From Candidatus Zixiibacteriota bacterium (lineage in GTDB: Bacteria; Zixibacteria; MSB-5A5; GN15; JAAZOE01), in contig DAOUTW010000014.1 in NCBI GenBank assembly GCA_030668485.1, positions 1 to 64,000 on the forward strand: a stretch of DNA of 64,000 bases. The letters are read 5' to 3'. Under the pieces are notes generated by a model that worked only from the letters and a program-made list of their open reading frames with translations, was not told where the DNA came from and made no database searches. This document shows positions 28,119 to 37,332 of this stretch, in pieces (within the stretch, counting starts at the first letter, position 1; each line of letters starts with the position of its first letter). Made by a program: the position numbers and the translations under genes.

Positions 28119-28147
28119 TAAAAAGGGAGGGCAATCATTGCCCTCCC
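28119..28147 (-). terminator. Rho-independent terminator between the M2-like lipoprotein gene and the MATE gene
   Basis: A perfect 10-bp stem (GGGAGGGCAA with TTGCCCTCCC, 3-base loop) is followed on the minus strand by TTTTTATT. It ends the aro operon extension. The U tract reaches to within three bases of the MATE start codon, so MATE translation would begin only on read-through transcripts or from a promoter overlapping the hairpin. Confidence 0.88.
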
Positions 28148-28176
28148 TGGAGAATATACTGATTTTTTATTCCAGG

Positions 28177-29778
28177 TCAATCACAAGGGAAGTCCAAATA
28201 ATATCCCGCCTGCAACTTTTCTCCGGTTCCCCGTTCCAGGAGCGTTTGCCAATCATCCTTGCTGCCAAAACGGTAATAATTCTGGACCAGAAATTCCCTG
28301 GTATGCTGATCATCCAGAACAGCGCCATATTTGTCGGACAGATAATGATAGGTCTGAGCGGCAATACAATCGCCGAGCAGATCGTTTTGAAGACTGACAG
28401 GATGCGCGATAAAATCAATCTGCGCTACCCAGGGATAATAATCACCGTCGAGGGGAAACATCATATATTTTTCAAAAAGATCGCCATAGACCTGTTTCAT
28501 ATCGGCGAATGGATCGGAGTATAACGCCCGTTCAAAAGTAGTGTTCAACAATGCCATCCGCAGATTGTATAAATGACGAAAATCGCACTGTGTCTGCAAA
28601 GCTAGAACCAGCGGCTCCGGCATCCCTGCATATTTGCGGCGCCAGTCGCTCAACTCCGTCAGGCCGGTAATTATGCGAGCCATTCCCTTTTCAAAACATG
28701 GCGCCGGAGGCATGGTCAGCAAATGATCTTGAGCGTCTATGTGAACGGCATACAACGCCCGGCCGGCCTGAGCAAAAAGACGTGCCAGCGACCGTGGACC
28801 GTCTTCAATACTGGTCGGAATTCGAATATCATCGGGGATATGCCTCGTGACTATCCCGTCGTCGGGTTTATAATCCGTTGCGACCATCGGTAAAAAATAT
28901 ATCGGGCGGGCGCGGAGTTTGAACCCCAGGCCGGCCAGAGTCGATTCCAAAAGGGTCCGTTGCTTATCGGCCGTAAAATATTGAGCCACCCGCGATTCGG
29001 TCTGCTGGAAAATATAACCTATATCCCATAATCGAAGATCATCAATCCCGGTTGATTTCATCAGAGAATCGAGAGCAGCCCGATATTTATCCGACGACAA
29101 TCGATCCAGATCATTCAGGAGCTTTTGTAAATCGGACTTATCAATCCCATCCGCCTGCAACATTAAATCATAATAAGAATTATATCCCATACGCGAGACG
29201 ATATGGTTGCGCATCCGGGCCAATGACACCGCTCCTTCGGCCAGTTTTCCGCCCGATGCTGCCTGTGATGCAAATATGGTCCGTCTTTTGAAACGGTCAC
29301 TCTCGGCCGCCAGTATTTGCCCCAATTGTTCAAATGAATAACTCGAACCTTCATATGTTGAACTTATCCCGGCCCGGTAATCGACCAGTGAGTCGATTAT
29401 CGGGGAAATATTGGGATCGGCATCGATTACCGTTCGCAAACACCGCCTGTAGATCAAGTCCAGCTTCCTGAGGGATATACCCTCCTGGACGCGCGACAAT
29501 TGACTCTTGATATCAGCCAGTTGTTGTGGATTGGACAACAGCGCCCGGGAAAGATCCTTATAATACTCAAGCGAATCGGACCGGCCACGACTTAGATACT
29601 CCCACTCATAGAGTGAAACCTGCTGGTCCAGATATTCCGCCTTTTTCTCAAATTCGTCAACAAAGGCGGACATATCCCCTCGGGGGGCAGGCTTGGTACT
29701 GCATGACAGCAGCCCGCCCGTAATCATTACCGCCACCATGGCAGACAGGATAAAGTACTTCATAACACCCTCATTCAT
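28177..29778 (-). CDS. M2/M3-peptidase-like lipoprotein without the HExxH zinc motif
   Basis: The 533-residue protein has a lipoprotein signal (TGGLLSCS) and an all-helical body resembling bacterial peptidyl-dipeptidase (ACE-like, M2) or oligopeptidase (M3) proteins. The SLARMRNHIVSRMGYNSYYDLML segment matches the family pattern 'la.lRn.iA...Gy.sy...'. Where the family has L-F-H-E-x-G-H-A-L-H, this protein reads LFAQAGRALYAVH: both zinc histidines and the catalytic Glu are replaced (H to A, E to Q, H to R). I infer a catalytically dead homologue, perhaps a binding or chaperone protein. The ATG at 29763 (MKYFIL) is an alternative start. It overlaps aroQ by 8 bases at the 29778 start. Confidence 0.65.
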   Translation of the reverse strand: MNEGVMKYFILSAMVAVMITGGLLSCSTKPAPRGDMSAFVDEFEKKAEYLDQQVSLYEWEYLSRGRSDSLEYYKDLSRALLSNPQQLADIKSQLSRVQEGISLRKLDLIYRRCLRTVIDADPNISPIIDSLVDYRAGISSTYEGSSYSFEQLGQILAAESDRFKRRTIFASQAASGGKLAEGAVSLARMRNHIVSRMGYNSYYDLMLQADGIDKSDLQKLLNDLDRLSSDKYRAALDSLMKSTGIDDLRLWDIGYIFQQTESRVAQYFTADKQRTLLESTLAGLGFKLRARPIYFLPMVATDYKPDDGIVTRHIPDDIRIPTSIEDGPRSLARLFAQAGRALYAVHIDAQDHLLTMPPAPCFEKGMARIITGLTELSDWRRKYAGMPEPLVLALQTQCDFRHLYNLRMALLNTTFERALYSDPFADMKQVYGDLFEKYMMFPLDGDYYPWVAQIDFIAHPVSLQNDLLGDCIAAQTYHYLSDKYGAVLDDQHTREFLVQNYYRFGSKDDWQTLLERGTGEKLQAGYYLDFPCD

Positions 29779-30199
29779 CCTTGAAATGCTCCAGCGCCAT
29801 CAGATAACCCTCAACGCCCATACCGCTGATCAAACCGATACAGATATCTGTCAGAACTGATATTTTGCGCCATTCTTCCCTTTTCTGAATATTCGAAAGA
29901 TGGACCTCGACCACCGGCAATCCGGTGCCGGCCAGGCAATCGCGCAGCGAGTATCCGTAATGCGTCAATGCCCCGGGATTGATAATAATTCCATTGGCCT
30001 TTTGATATTCCGCCTGGATAAAATCAATCAGACCGCCCTCATGATTGCTTTGAAACGGCTCCACCGCCAGCCCCATCTGCTCGGCCCTGGCCCGGACCAT
30101 CTTCACAATTTCCGGCAAAGTTGTGAGGCCGTATATTTCCGGCTCCCGGGTTCCCAGCATGTTGAGGTTGGGACCGTTGATTAATAGCAACTTCTTCAC
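29771..30199 (-). CDS. aroQ: 3-Dehydroquinate dehydratase, type II
   Basis: The 142-residue, dodecameric-type enzyme dehydrates 3-dehydroquinate to 3-dehydroshikimate. It has INGPNLNMLGTREPEIYG (active-site loop with Arg and Tyr), FQSNHEGGLIDFIQ, INPGALTHYGYSLRDCL and VEVHLSNIQKREEWR, all family hallmarks. ATG overlaps the aroB stop by four bases. It is the fifth aro gene in the operon. Confidence 0.95.
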   Translation of the reverse strand: MKKLLLINGPNLNMLGTREPEIYGLTTLPEIVKMVRARAEQMGLAVEPFQSNHEGGLIDFIQAEYQKANGIIINPGALTHYGYSLRDCLAGTGLPVVEVHLSNIQKREEWRKISVLTDICIGLISGMGVEGYLMALEHFKDE

Positions 30200-31302
30200 A
30201 TCTTCTCCCGGTTATTGACCAGTTCCTTCATAAATTCAATACTATCCATCACTTTGGAATCCGATCTGACAACGGCAACAGCAGGATGCCCGACCTTTTC
30301 AAGAAGGACAAATACCCGCTTTCCTCGCTTACTCTTTTTATCGACCGCAAGCGGTGATAAATAATCACTCGCATCCCTTTTTAGCTTTCGCAGCCGAACC
30401 AGAAAAGGAGTCAGGTATTCAATATACAACTTTAAGTCGGCCTCGGAAAGACGCCCTGTAATATGCGAAAGGTATAACGCTCCCCCCATCCCGGCCATCA
30501 CCGCCTCACCATGCTGGAAATTACGGTATCCCTCTACCTTTTCTATTGCATGAGCAAAGGTGTGTCCAAAATTAAGAATCGCACGCCGCCCGAGGTCACG
30601 CACATCACGACCCACGATCCCTGCCTTGAATCTAATTGCCGATCTTATTAGCGATATCACCGCATCTTTATCGTCGGGATGATATCGCGTATCCGTCGCC
30701 GTCGCCGCTTTTAACAGTTTTTTCGATGAAAGAAAGCCGGCCTTGATTATCTCCGCCAGTCCTCCGATCATCTCCCGCTCTCCCAGCGTAACCAGCCAGT
30801 CAGGATTGACGACAACCGCTCGCGGCTGATAAAAAGCTCCGATCAGATTCTTACCCAAACGGTGGTTGACACCGGTCTTGCCGCCAATCGAAGAATCAAC
30901 CATAGCCAATAACGTTGTCGGGACCTGCACTAAATTGACACCCCGCATATACGTTGCCGCCGTGAATCCGGCCACATCGCCGACAATGCCCCCGCCGAAT
31001 GCTATGATCACATCACCCCGGTCCAGGCCGATTTCAAAGAACTGATCATACAGCAAATCAACCGTTCGCTGAGTTTTATATCGTTCACCGTCGCCGATCA
31101 TGATCGGGATAACATTACTTTTCGCCGGAAGGAATTTCTTTATGAACGATGGCCCGTGCAGGGCGAACACCGTCGCATTTGACACCACCACGATTTTGGA
31201 TGCGCCTTTGACATACGGCTTCAGGCGAGCCCGATAATCGGAAAATACCACCGGGTAACGCTCATCCCCGGCCCGGACAATTATTTGACCGTTTTTATCC
31301 AT
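30196..31302 (-). CDS. aroB: 3-Dehydroquinate synthase
   Basis: The 368-residue NAD+ and metal-dependent enzyme closes DAHP to 3-dehydroquinate. Visible motifs: GDGERYKT, FGGGIVGDVAGFTAATYMRGV, PTTLLAMVDSSIGGKTGVNH, the metal Glu in GGLAEIIKAG, and the metal His pair in NFGHTFAHAIE and HGEAVMAGM. The start overlaps aroK by 8 bases. A normal-length, intact enzyme. Confidence 0.95.
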   Translation of the reverse strand: MDKNGQIIVRAGDERYPVVFSDYRARLKPYVKGASKIVVVSNATVFALHGPSFIKKFLPAKSNVIPIMIGDGERYKTQRTVDLLYDQFFEIGLDRGDVIIAFGGGIVGDVAGFTAATYMRGVNLVQVPTTLLAMVDSSIGGKTGVNHRLGKNLIGAFYQPRAVVVNPDWLVTLGEREMIGGLAEIIKAGFLSSKKLLKAATATDTRYHPDDKDAVISLIRSAIRFKAGIVGRDVRDLGRRAILNFGHTFAHAIEKVEGYRNFQHGEAVMAGMGGALYLSHITGRLSEADLKLYIEYLTPFLVRLRKLKRDASDYLSPLAVDKKSKRGKRVFVLLEKVGHPAVAVVRSDSKVMDSIEFMKELVNNREKM

Positions 31303-31843
31303 CGCTTTTAAGATTCGCCTCTATTTCCGCAGCGACCTCTTCAACCGATTTACTCTCGGTATCGACCACCATATCGGCTTTCAGGTAAAATCTTTCCCGC
31401 TCCACCAGCAAATCGTTGATCCGCTGCATAACAATTTCTTTCTGATCCTCGATATCTTTGGAAAAAGTCTGCAACATCGGACGCAGATGGCTTTTTTTCA
31501 CCCGCTCGAAAATCGTTTCCGGACTTACCTTGAGGTAAATCAAGAAACCATTATCTTTGACATAAGACAGGCTGTTGTCGTCGGCGATCGTGCCACCTCC
31601 GAGGGAAATCACCTGCGGCCGGCGTTTCATCGCCATACGCAAAACGTCAGATTCGGCAAACCGAAACTTGGCTTCGCCCAGCTTAAGGAAAATTTCAGAG
31701 ATTGACTTTTTCATCACTTCTTCGACAGTGGCATCGGTATCGGTGAATCCATATTCCAGCAGGGCTGACAACTTCTCCCCGGTTTCGGTTTTGCCCGATC
31801 CGGAAAATCCGCACAGTAGTATTACTTCAGGTAAATCTTTCAT
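31295..31843 (-). CDS. aroK: Shikimate kinase
   Basis: The 182-residue P-loop kinase phosphorylates shikimate. It shows Walker A GFSGSGKTETG, the shikimate-binding Asp in FTDTDATVEE, RFAESDVLR (usually FR..E), SLGGGT, and the LID Arg in HLRPMLQ. ATG overlaps the aroE stop by four bases. Confidence 0.93.
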   Translation of the reverse strand: MKDLPEVILLCGFSGSGKTETGEKLSALLEYGFTDTDATVEEVMKKSISEIFLKLGEAKFRFAESDVLRMAMKRRPQVISLGGGTIADDNSLSYVKDNGFLIYLKVSPETIFERVKKSHLRPMLQTFSKDIEDQKEIVMQRINDLLVERERFYLKADMVVDTESKSVEEVAAEIEANLKSDG

Positions 31844-32700
31844 ACATCGACTCCTCGATTGTCCTTCCTCAGCAGTTCCATGACCTCGTTACTGACCTTT
31901 TCGATTTCGGACTCACTTCCGGTCCAGATATTATACGACATTACCGCCTGCCTGACAAGCATCGGCAAACCTCCGATTATCCGGCAACCGGCTGCTTCAG
32001 CCCGTTGTAAAAACAAAGTCCTGGCCGGGCGATAATTCAGATCATAGCAGACCTGACATCCTTCGTAGCCAAAACTCTCAGGCAATGGTGATAAATCGGG
32101 ACAGGCCATACTTCCAACCGGCGTGCAATTAATTACCAAATCATATCGATCATTTTTCCCGATATCATCATAGCTCAATGCCTGAGCTTTTCCATTTCCG
32201 CCCGGCGCAAAACGGAAATTGTCAATAAACTCCCCAACCTTTCGCTTGTCTCGGCCGCAGACACAAATCTCAGATCTCGGATACTCGCGAATCAATGCCC
32301 ACATCACAGCCCGGGCCGCTCCGCCATTACCCAATATCAGAATCCGAGGTCGGTTGAGGCAAAACTCTCGCATCGGTAAAATGAATCCATCGGCATCGGT
32401 ATTATGCCCGAAAAACTTTCTCTCTTTAACCCTGACGGAATTTATCGCCCCGATTTCGCGGGCCGCTTCGGAAACAAAAGACATCTCGGAAATCACACTC
32501 TGCTTATGCGGAACAGTAACCGAAAAACCGTCCCATGCTCGCATCTTTTCCAGTTCGGCACCCAGACCTGCTGAGGGAACATCGATAACCGTAAAGTCTC
32601 CGCTTTTACCCGTAATCGCAAACAGCGCCTCAAAAATCGCGGGTGACAATGTATACGAGATATTATGCCCCACCAGTCCGAAATGAAGAGAACGGCTCAT
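31840..32700 (-). CDS. aroE: Shikimate dehydrogenase
   Basis: This 286-residue NADP(H)-dependent enzyme reduces 3-dehydroshikimate to shikimate. Substrate motifs are HNISYTLSPAIFEALF and FSVTVPHKQSV, with the catalytic Lys in the latter, and GAINSVRV and GHNTDADGF. The Rossmann loop is LGNGGAARAVMWAL. The C-terminal DLNYRPARTLFLQRA segment is typical. It overlaps the aroA stop as ATGA. Confidence 0.93.
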   Translation of the reverse strand: MSRSLHFGLVGHNISYTLSPAIFEALFAITGKSGDFTVIDVPSAGLGAELEKMRAWDGFSVTVPHKQSVISEMSFVSEAAREIGAINSVRVKERKFFGHNTDADGFILPMREFCLNRPRILILGNGGAARAVMWALIREYPRSEICVCGRDKRKVGEFIDNFRFAPGGNGKAQALSYDDIGKNDRYDLVINCTPVGSMACPDLSPLPESFGYEGCQVCYDLNYRPARTLFLQRAEAAGCRIIGGLPMLVRQAVMSYNIWTGSESEIEKVSNEVMELLRKDNRGVDV

Positions 32701-34055
32701 TTTAGCCGCAAACCCTCAAGCATCGTATAAAAATTCGGACACGAAACGGCGGCCGCCTCGCTGTTGCCGATCACGGTCTTTCCATGCCCGGCCAATCCGG
32801 CCACCGCAAACGCCATGGCAATCCGATGATCATTAAACGAATCGATCTCGGCTCCGTTGATTTCCCCCGTCCCCTCAATGGCAAATCCATCCGGAAATTC
32901 GCCGATTTTTATTCCCATAGCGCCCAGGTTATCGACCACCGCCCGAATGCGATCCGATTCTTTGTGCCGCAATTCTTCGGCATCACGAATAATTGTCGTA
33001 CCTTTCATCGAGGCTGCCAGCACCGCCAGAATCGGAATTTCATCGATCAGGTTGGGAATCATCGCTCCGGATATTTTGCGCGGCTTCAAGGGCCCATATG
33101 TGACTTCGATATCAGCCACCGGTTCGCCTGACAATTCCCGGCGATTTTTAATTTTTATCTCGCCACCCATCTGTCGAGCGACATTGAGAAAAGCATTTCG
33201 AGTAGGATTAACGCCTACATTATGCAAAATCAGATGACTACCCGGTACAATCATGGCCGCCGCAATAAAATACGCCGCCGTTGAAATGTCGCCCGGAACA
33301 TCGATGACACCACCATTCAGGCGCCCTTCCGGAGTAATTGACACTGTCCTTTTATACTCATCGGTCGCCAGTACTTTTTTCTTTTTGCGAGGATCATCCG
33401 GATCGGGAATAATCTGCGGCACGATATCTTCAACCGCAACCTTGCCACCAAGAAAATTAATCATCCGTTCGGTATGATCGCGCGTCAGCAGCTTTTCTCT
33501 GACAGTTACCTTTGTTCCCGATGCCAGCCCGGCCAGCAGCAGGCATGATTTAATTTGAGCCGACGCGATCGGCATGATATAGTCGATCGATATCACCGAG
33601 CCCGGTCTGATATCAAGAGGCGCCACTCCCTCCTCGGAAGCCTGTATATCGGAATTCATCTGCCGGAGAGGATCGACAATCCGCTTCATCGGACGACTCA
33701 TCAGCGATTCATCACCGACCACCCGCGCTTCGACACCGGACCCGGCTAATATTCCGGATAGAAGACGCATCGTCGTTCCGGAATTACCGCAGTCGATAGG
33801 ATCAGTGGGAGATTTAATACCGCTCTCAGGAGGCGTCAGCCGGACCGTCTGACCATCCTGCTCCACTCCGCCGCCCAGCATCTCTACCGCTCTAAGCGAA
33901 TTACCGCAATCGGCACCATCAGCGAAGTTCTTAATCTCTATTTTCTCATCACACAGCAGACTTATCAATGCCGCCCGATGAGATATCGACTTATCGCCCG
34001 GCATCGCCAGAAGTCCCTGAAGTTTACCAGCTCTCTTTACAATCACTTCCGCCAC
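32697..34055 (-). CDS. aroA: 5-Enolpyruvylshikimate-3-phosphate synthase
   Basis: The 452-residue enzyme condenses shikimate-3-phosphate with PEP. It has MPGDKSISHRAALISLL (catalytic Lys and S3P site), DCGNSGTTMRLLSGIL, SLMSRPMKRI, SAQIKSCLLLAG and the C-terminal KESDRI and FNDHRIAMAFAVAG motifs. The LSGILAGSG stretch carries Gly rather than Ala after the conserved NSGTT...L-x-G, the glyphosate-relevant region, but sensitivity class cannot be judged by eye. First gene of the aro operon; a small hairpin array lies upstream. Confidence 0.94.
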   Translation of the reverse strand: MAEVIVKRAGKLQGLLAMPGDKSISHRAALISLLCDEKIEIKNFADGADCGNSLRAVEMLGGGVEQDGQTVRLTPPESGIKSPTDPIDCGNSGTTMRLLSGILAGSGVEARVVGDESLMSRPMKRIVDPLRQMNSDIQASEEGVAPLDIRPGSVISIDYIMPIASAQIKSCLLLAGLASGTKVTVREKLLTRDHTERMINFLGGKVAVEDIVPQIIPDPDDPRKKKKVLATDEYKRTVSITPEGRLNGGVIDVPGDISTAAYFIAAAMIVPGSHLILHNVGVNPTRNAFLNVARQMGGEIKIKNRRELSGEPVADIEVTYGPLKPRKISGAMIPNLIDEIPILAVLAASMKGTTIIRDAEELRHKESDRIRAVVDNLGAMGIKIGEFPDGFAIEGTGEINGAEIDSFNDHRIAMAFAVAGLAGHGKTVIGNSEAAAVSCPNFYTMLEGLRLK

Positions 34056-34106
34056 TGTTCAATCTCCATTCTCAATCGCATCGGTATATATCCTATATGG
34101 CCTCTG

Positions 34107-34160
34107 CCACTTCGTGGTCCCTACCACCCAGTGGTCCCTACCACTTCGTGGCCACTGCCA
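34107..34160 (+). repeat. Three tandem 17-bp mini-hairpin units between argS and aroA
   Basis: CCACTTCGTGG (34107-34117), CCACCCAGTGG (34124-34134) and CCACTTCGTGG (34141-34151) recur with a 17-base period, joined by TCCCTA. Each can form a 4-bp hairpin with a 3-base loop. The third is followed by GCCACTGCCAC, which resembles the hairpin repeats of the 50-63 kb region. It lies in the 121-base argS-aroA gap. No U tract follows, so it is not a classic terminator. Confidence 0.7.
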
Positions 34161-34176
34161 CAACACAGCTTCGCTG

Positions 34177-35943
34177 CTACATCTGTTCCGGGGCCTCGAT
34201 TCCCATCAAGCGCAGGCCTTCCTTCATAACCGTCCGCACCCCGGCAACCAGGAGCATCCGCGCCCCGGTTTCCTGCTCGTTATCCGAAATAATTTTAATC
34301 AGTTTCCCATGCGTATCTTTGCGCTGATAAAAACGATTGAATACCGCCGCCAATTCCAGGAGGTATTCGGCTATAAAATTCGGTTCATATTTCTCTGCAG
34401 CAATTTCGATCACCGAATCAAATCGGTAAAGATGCATCAAAAGCGCCTTCTCTTCGAGCGATTGGAACAGCCCGAAATCAACATCCGCCGCCACATCTTT
34501 TTCATACTTACGCAGAAGAGCCGATAGGCGAGCATGAGTGTACTGCAAGTACGGTCCGGTCTCACCCTCGAAATTGAGAACTTCCTCCCAGGAGAAATTA
34601 ACATCTTTATGCTTCTTCACGCCCAGGTCGGCAAATATTATCGCCCCCAGACCGATCATCTGCGCTGTCGCCTCAATATCCGGCAGGTCGGGATTTTTCT
34701 TCATGATGATCTCGGTTGCTTTTCGGGTCGCCGTGTCGATCACATCTTCCAGAAAGATCACCGTGCCTTTGCGAGTTGACATCGCCTTATCGGCAAACTT
34801 GATCCAGCCGAACCCAACATGCACCAACCGGTCGGCATAGTCCTCGCCCAGCAACTCGATTACTTTGAACACCTGTTTGAAATGATCCTGCTGAGCCGAG
34901 CCGACGACATAAACAGCCTTGTGAAAATCATACGATTCATGCCGGTAAAATATCCCGGCCAGATCGCGCGTGGAGTAAAGCGTCGCACCGTCAGCCTTTC
35001 GCAACAGGCAGGGTGTCATACCATATTCTTCCAGGTCGACGATCAAGGCTCCCTGAGACATTTTAGTCAGACCGGCCTTATCCAGACGCTCGATAACAGC
35101 ATCCATTTTATCGTTATAAAACGACTCGCCGGTGTAATGATCAAACTTGATGCCCAGGATTTTGTAAATCCGTTCGAATTCCCGCAGTGAATAATCCTTA
35201 AAAAGATTCCAGAGCTCGACCGCCTCGGAATCGCCCTTTTCCAATTTCCTAAACCAGTTACGCGCATCATCCGATAATGACGGGTCTTCCTCCTCCTCGC
35301 GGTGGAAGCGGACATAAAGGTCGTACAGGTATTTAACCGGTTCTTTTTCCAGTTCTTTGCGGTCGCCCCATTTGATAAAAGCCAGAATCATCTTTCCGAA
35401 CTGCGTTCCCCAGTCACCGAGATGATTGACTCCGACACACTCAAATCCGAGCTTTTCGAATATCCGGTAAAGCGAATTTCCGATCGCAGTGGAACGAAGA
35501 TGACCGACACCGAATGGTTTGGCGATATTCGGCGATGAGAAATCGATTACAATTTTCTTCCCCTCACCTATGGTGCTGCCGCCAAATCCGCCGCCGCGCT
35601 CGAATATTTGCGGAAGAATAGTCTCCGCCACCCGCGAGGTTGAAACGGTGCAATTTATATACGGTCCGGCAACGCTGAAACTGTCATTATCGAGCAAACC
35701 GGCTATCTTGCCGGCGATTTCCACCGGTTTTTCTCTGACGATTTTAGCCAGAACGAAAGTCGGAAAAGCATAATCGCCGAGTTTTATATCTTTCGGAATT
35801 TCCAGTTTACTCTCAATAAAAACGTCGAATCCCGTTTCATCGGTCTTAAAAGCGCCGTAAATTTCCGGAAGCTTATCCCCGTATGCACTCCGTACTGCAC
35901 GGCCGATTGCGGTTGCGATTTCATTTTTAAAACTTATATCCAT
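34177..35943 (-). CDS. argS: Arginyl-tRNA synthetase
   Basis: The 588-residue class I synthetase attaches arginine to tRNA-Arg. The class I signature region reads SSPNIAKPFGVGHLRSTAIGNS, where the first His of HIGH is Gly in GVGH. KMSKS is replaced by MSTRKG, as usual in many ArgRS. NHLGDWGTQFGK and the C-terminal DALR anticodon domain (YTHARLSALLRKYEKD, ending LLLVAGVRTVMKEGLRLMGIEAPEQM) are present. I chose ATG 35943 over a GTG at 35952 because AGAAAGTGGA sits before the ATG. Confidence 0.93.
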   Translation of the reverse strand: MDISFKNEIATAIGRAVRSAYGDKLPEIYGAFKTDETGFDVFIESKLEIPKDIKLGDYAFPTFVLAKIVREKPVEIAGKIAGLLDNDSFSVAGPYINCTVSTSRVAETILPQIFERGGGFGGSTIGEGKKIVIDFSSPNIAKPFGVGHLRSTAIGNSLYRIFEKLGFECVGVNHLGDWGTQFGKMILAFIKWGDRKELEKEPVKYLYDLYVRFHREEEEDPSLSDDARNWFRKLEKGDSEAVELWNLFKDYSLREFERIYKILGIKFDHYTGESFYNDKMDAVIERLDKAGLTKMSQGALIVDLEEYGMTPCLLRKADGATLYSTRDLAGIFYRHESYDFHKAVYVVGSAQQDHFKQVFKVIELLGEDYADRLVHVGFGWIKFADKAMSTRKGTVIFLEDVIDTATRKATEIIMKKNPDLPDIEATAQMIGLGAIIFADLGVKKHKDVNFSWEEVLNFEGETGPYLQYTHARLSALLRKYEKDVAADVDFGLFQSLEEKALLMHLYRFDSVIEIAAEKYEPNFIAEYLLELAAVFNRFYQRKDTHGKLIKIISDNEQETGARMLLVAGVRTVMKEGLRLMGIEAPEQM

Positions 35944-36033
35944 CAAATCCACTTTCTGTTGGTTCGTCTGCCAATGTAAACAAGCCCGGATGAGAACGCA
36001 ATGATTTTTCAGAAAGGCAAGCGACGGCGTTTT

Positions 36034-37314
36034 CTACCCGGTCATACGGTACTCACTCTGGATCACGACCCCTTCGGGAGTAAACCGTTCCGCTTTCCGG
36101 AAATAAACGTAGTACACCACCGAGGAAACGACATAAAACAGTATCGCGGTCACCAGAGATACGGTATAGCCGTATGATTCGATGACCATCCCGCCGATCT
36201 GGGTCGAGATCATCCACGATGAAGTCCACGCCAGCATCAACAGCGCATTCATCAGGCCATGGTATGCCTTCGGCACCATTTCCATGGCGAAATTGGTCCC
36301 GATCGGATGCCCCATATTCATCAATGCCCCCCGCAGCAGAAAAGCGAAAAAGACCAGCGGAAAATTATAGCTGAAGGCCAGAACAAGCATAAACGGGATC
36401 GAGGCCAGTTGCGTAAAAACAATCGTTCGCACCATCCCTAATTTCCGCGCCAATACCGGACCGGCCATAATGCCGACAAACATGGTGAGATTCACCAGAC
36501 CGTAATAGAAGCCGATATTCTCCGATGACTGCCCGAACCGGTCACGGAAGAAGAGGTTGAGAAATGGGATAATAATCCCGGCGCCGGTTCCCACGATAAA
36601 ATACGGCAGCGTCAATTTTAGGAATATCCCCTTCATACTCCTGAAGACCTTCCGGTCGAGATGCAGCTTGTCTTCCTCCTGAATCTTTTTCGGCATTGCC
36701 AGCAGGGCAAATGGAATCAGGGCGAAAAGCGAGAACGACAACCCCACCGTCAATGATAACCGATGGGCCCAGAGCATATCATAGCCGAAACTTGCCACGA
36801 ATAAGTGCACCAGCTTCCCAAACAGAAAAGAACCGACGACACCGGCGGCAACGGCAATTCCGAAATTGAGTGAAAACAGATACGGCCGCTCGGTCGACGA
36901 TGAGTTGCGCATAAAAAACGGAGCCGAGGCGATTCGATAAAAAGTCATCATCGCTCCGGCAAAGAAGTATGCGACCCAGATAACCAGCTTGACATCGGTG
37001 TAAATGGTAACCAACCCGCACATCACATACATGATTGTGGAAAATACTAAAATCGGTTTTAGTTTGATTCGGGAGAGAAGCACCGCGCCCGGAATCGACA
37101 CCAGCGTCATTCCCAGCGCTCCTGCCGAAAGAACCCGCCCGATAAAACTTTCGGTATAACCGCATTCACGTAAATACAGATTGAGAAGCAGCATAAACGA
37201 TGAGAAGGTCATTCCGATAAAGAAGGAACCAAGCAGGTACTTGCGGGCATTGGGCGTCAAACACCGCAAATCGCGGACATAAGTCACTATACCATTTCTA
37301 ATTCCCGTCAGCAT
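36034..37314 (-). CDS. Major facilitator superfamily transporter
   Basis: The 426-residue inner-membrane protein has 12 predicted helices. The segment after helix 2 (GALGMTLVSIPGAVLLSRIKLKPILV) takes the place of the MFS loop 2-3 motif, and a central loop (MPKKIQEEDKLHLDRK) divides the halves. It starts 18 bases after the dapF-like stop, so the two are likely cotranscribed. Substrate unknown; an amino acid or peptide exporter would fit the neighbour but is guesswork. Confidence 0.82.
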   Translation of the reverse strand: MLTGIRNGIVTYVRDLRCLTPNARKYLLGSFFIGMTFSSFMLLLNLYLRECGYTESFIGRVLSAGALGMTLVSIPGAVLLSRIKLKPILVFSTIMYVMCGLVTIYTDVKLVIWVAYFFAGAMMTFYRIASAPFFMRNSSSTERPYLFSLNFGIAVAAGVVGSFLFGKLVHLFVASFGYDMLWAHRLSLTVGLSFSLFALIPFALLAMPKKIQEEDKLHLDRKVFRSMKGIFLKLTLPYFIVGTGAGIIIPFLNLFFRDRFGQSSENIGFYYGLVNLTMFVGIMAGPVLARKLGMVRTIVFTQLASIPFMLVLAFSYNFPLVFFAFLLRGALMNMGHPIGTNFAMEMVPKAYHGLMNALLMLAWTSSWMISTQIGGMVIESYGYTVSLVTAILFYVVSSVVYYVYFRKAERFTPEGVVIQSEYRMTG

Positions 37315-37332
37315 TCTATAGCAGTACTGTTA

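Noticed and set aside
34177-35943. ArgRS made inactive by loss of the first His of HIGH
   Set aside because: GVGH still keeps the second His and the MSTRKG loop; ArgRS sequences tolerate variation in the first position and the gene is otherwise intact.
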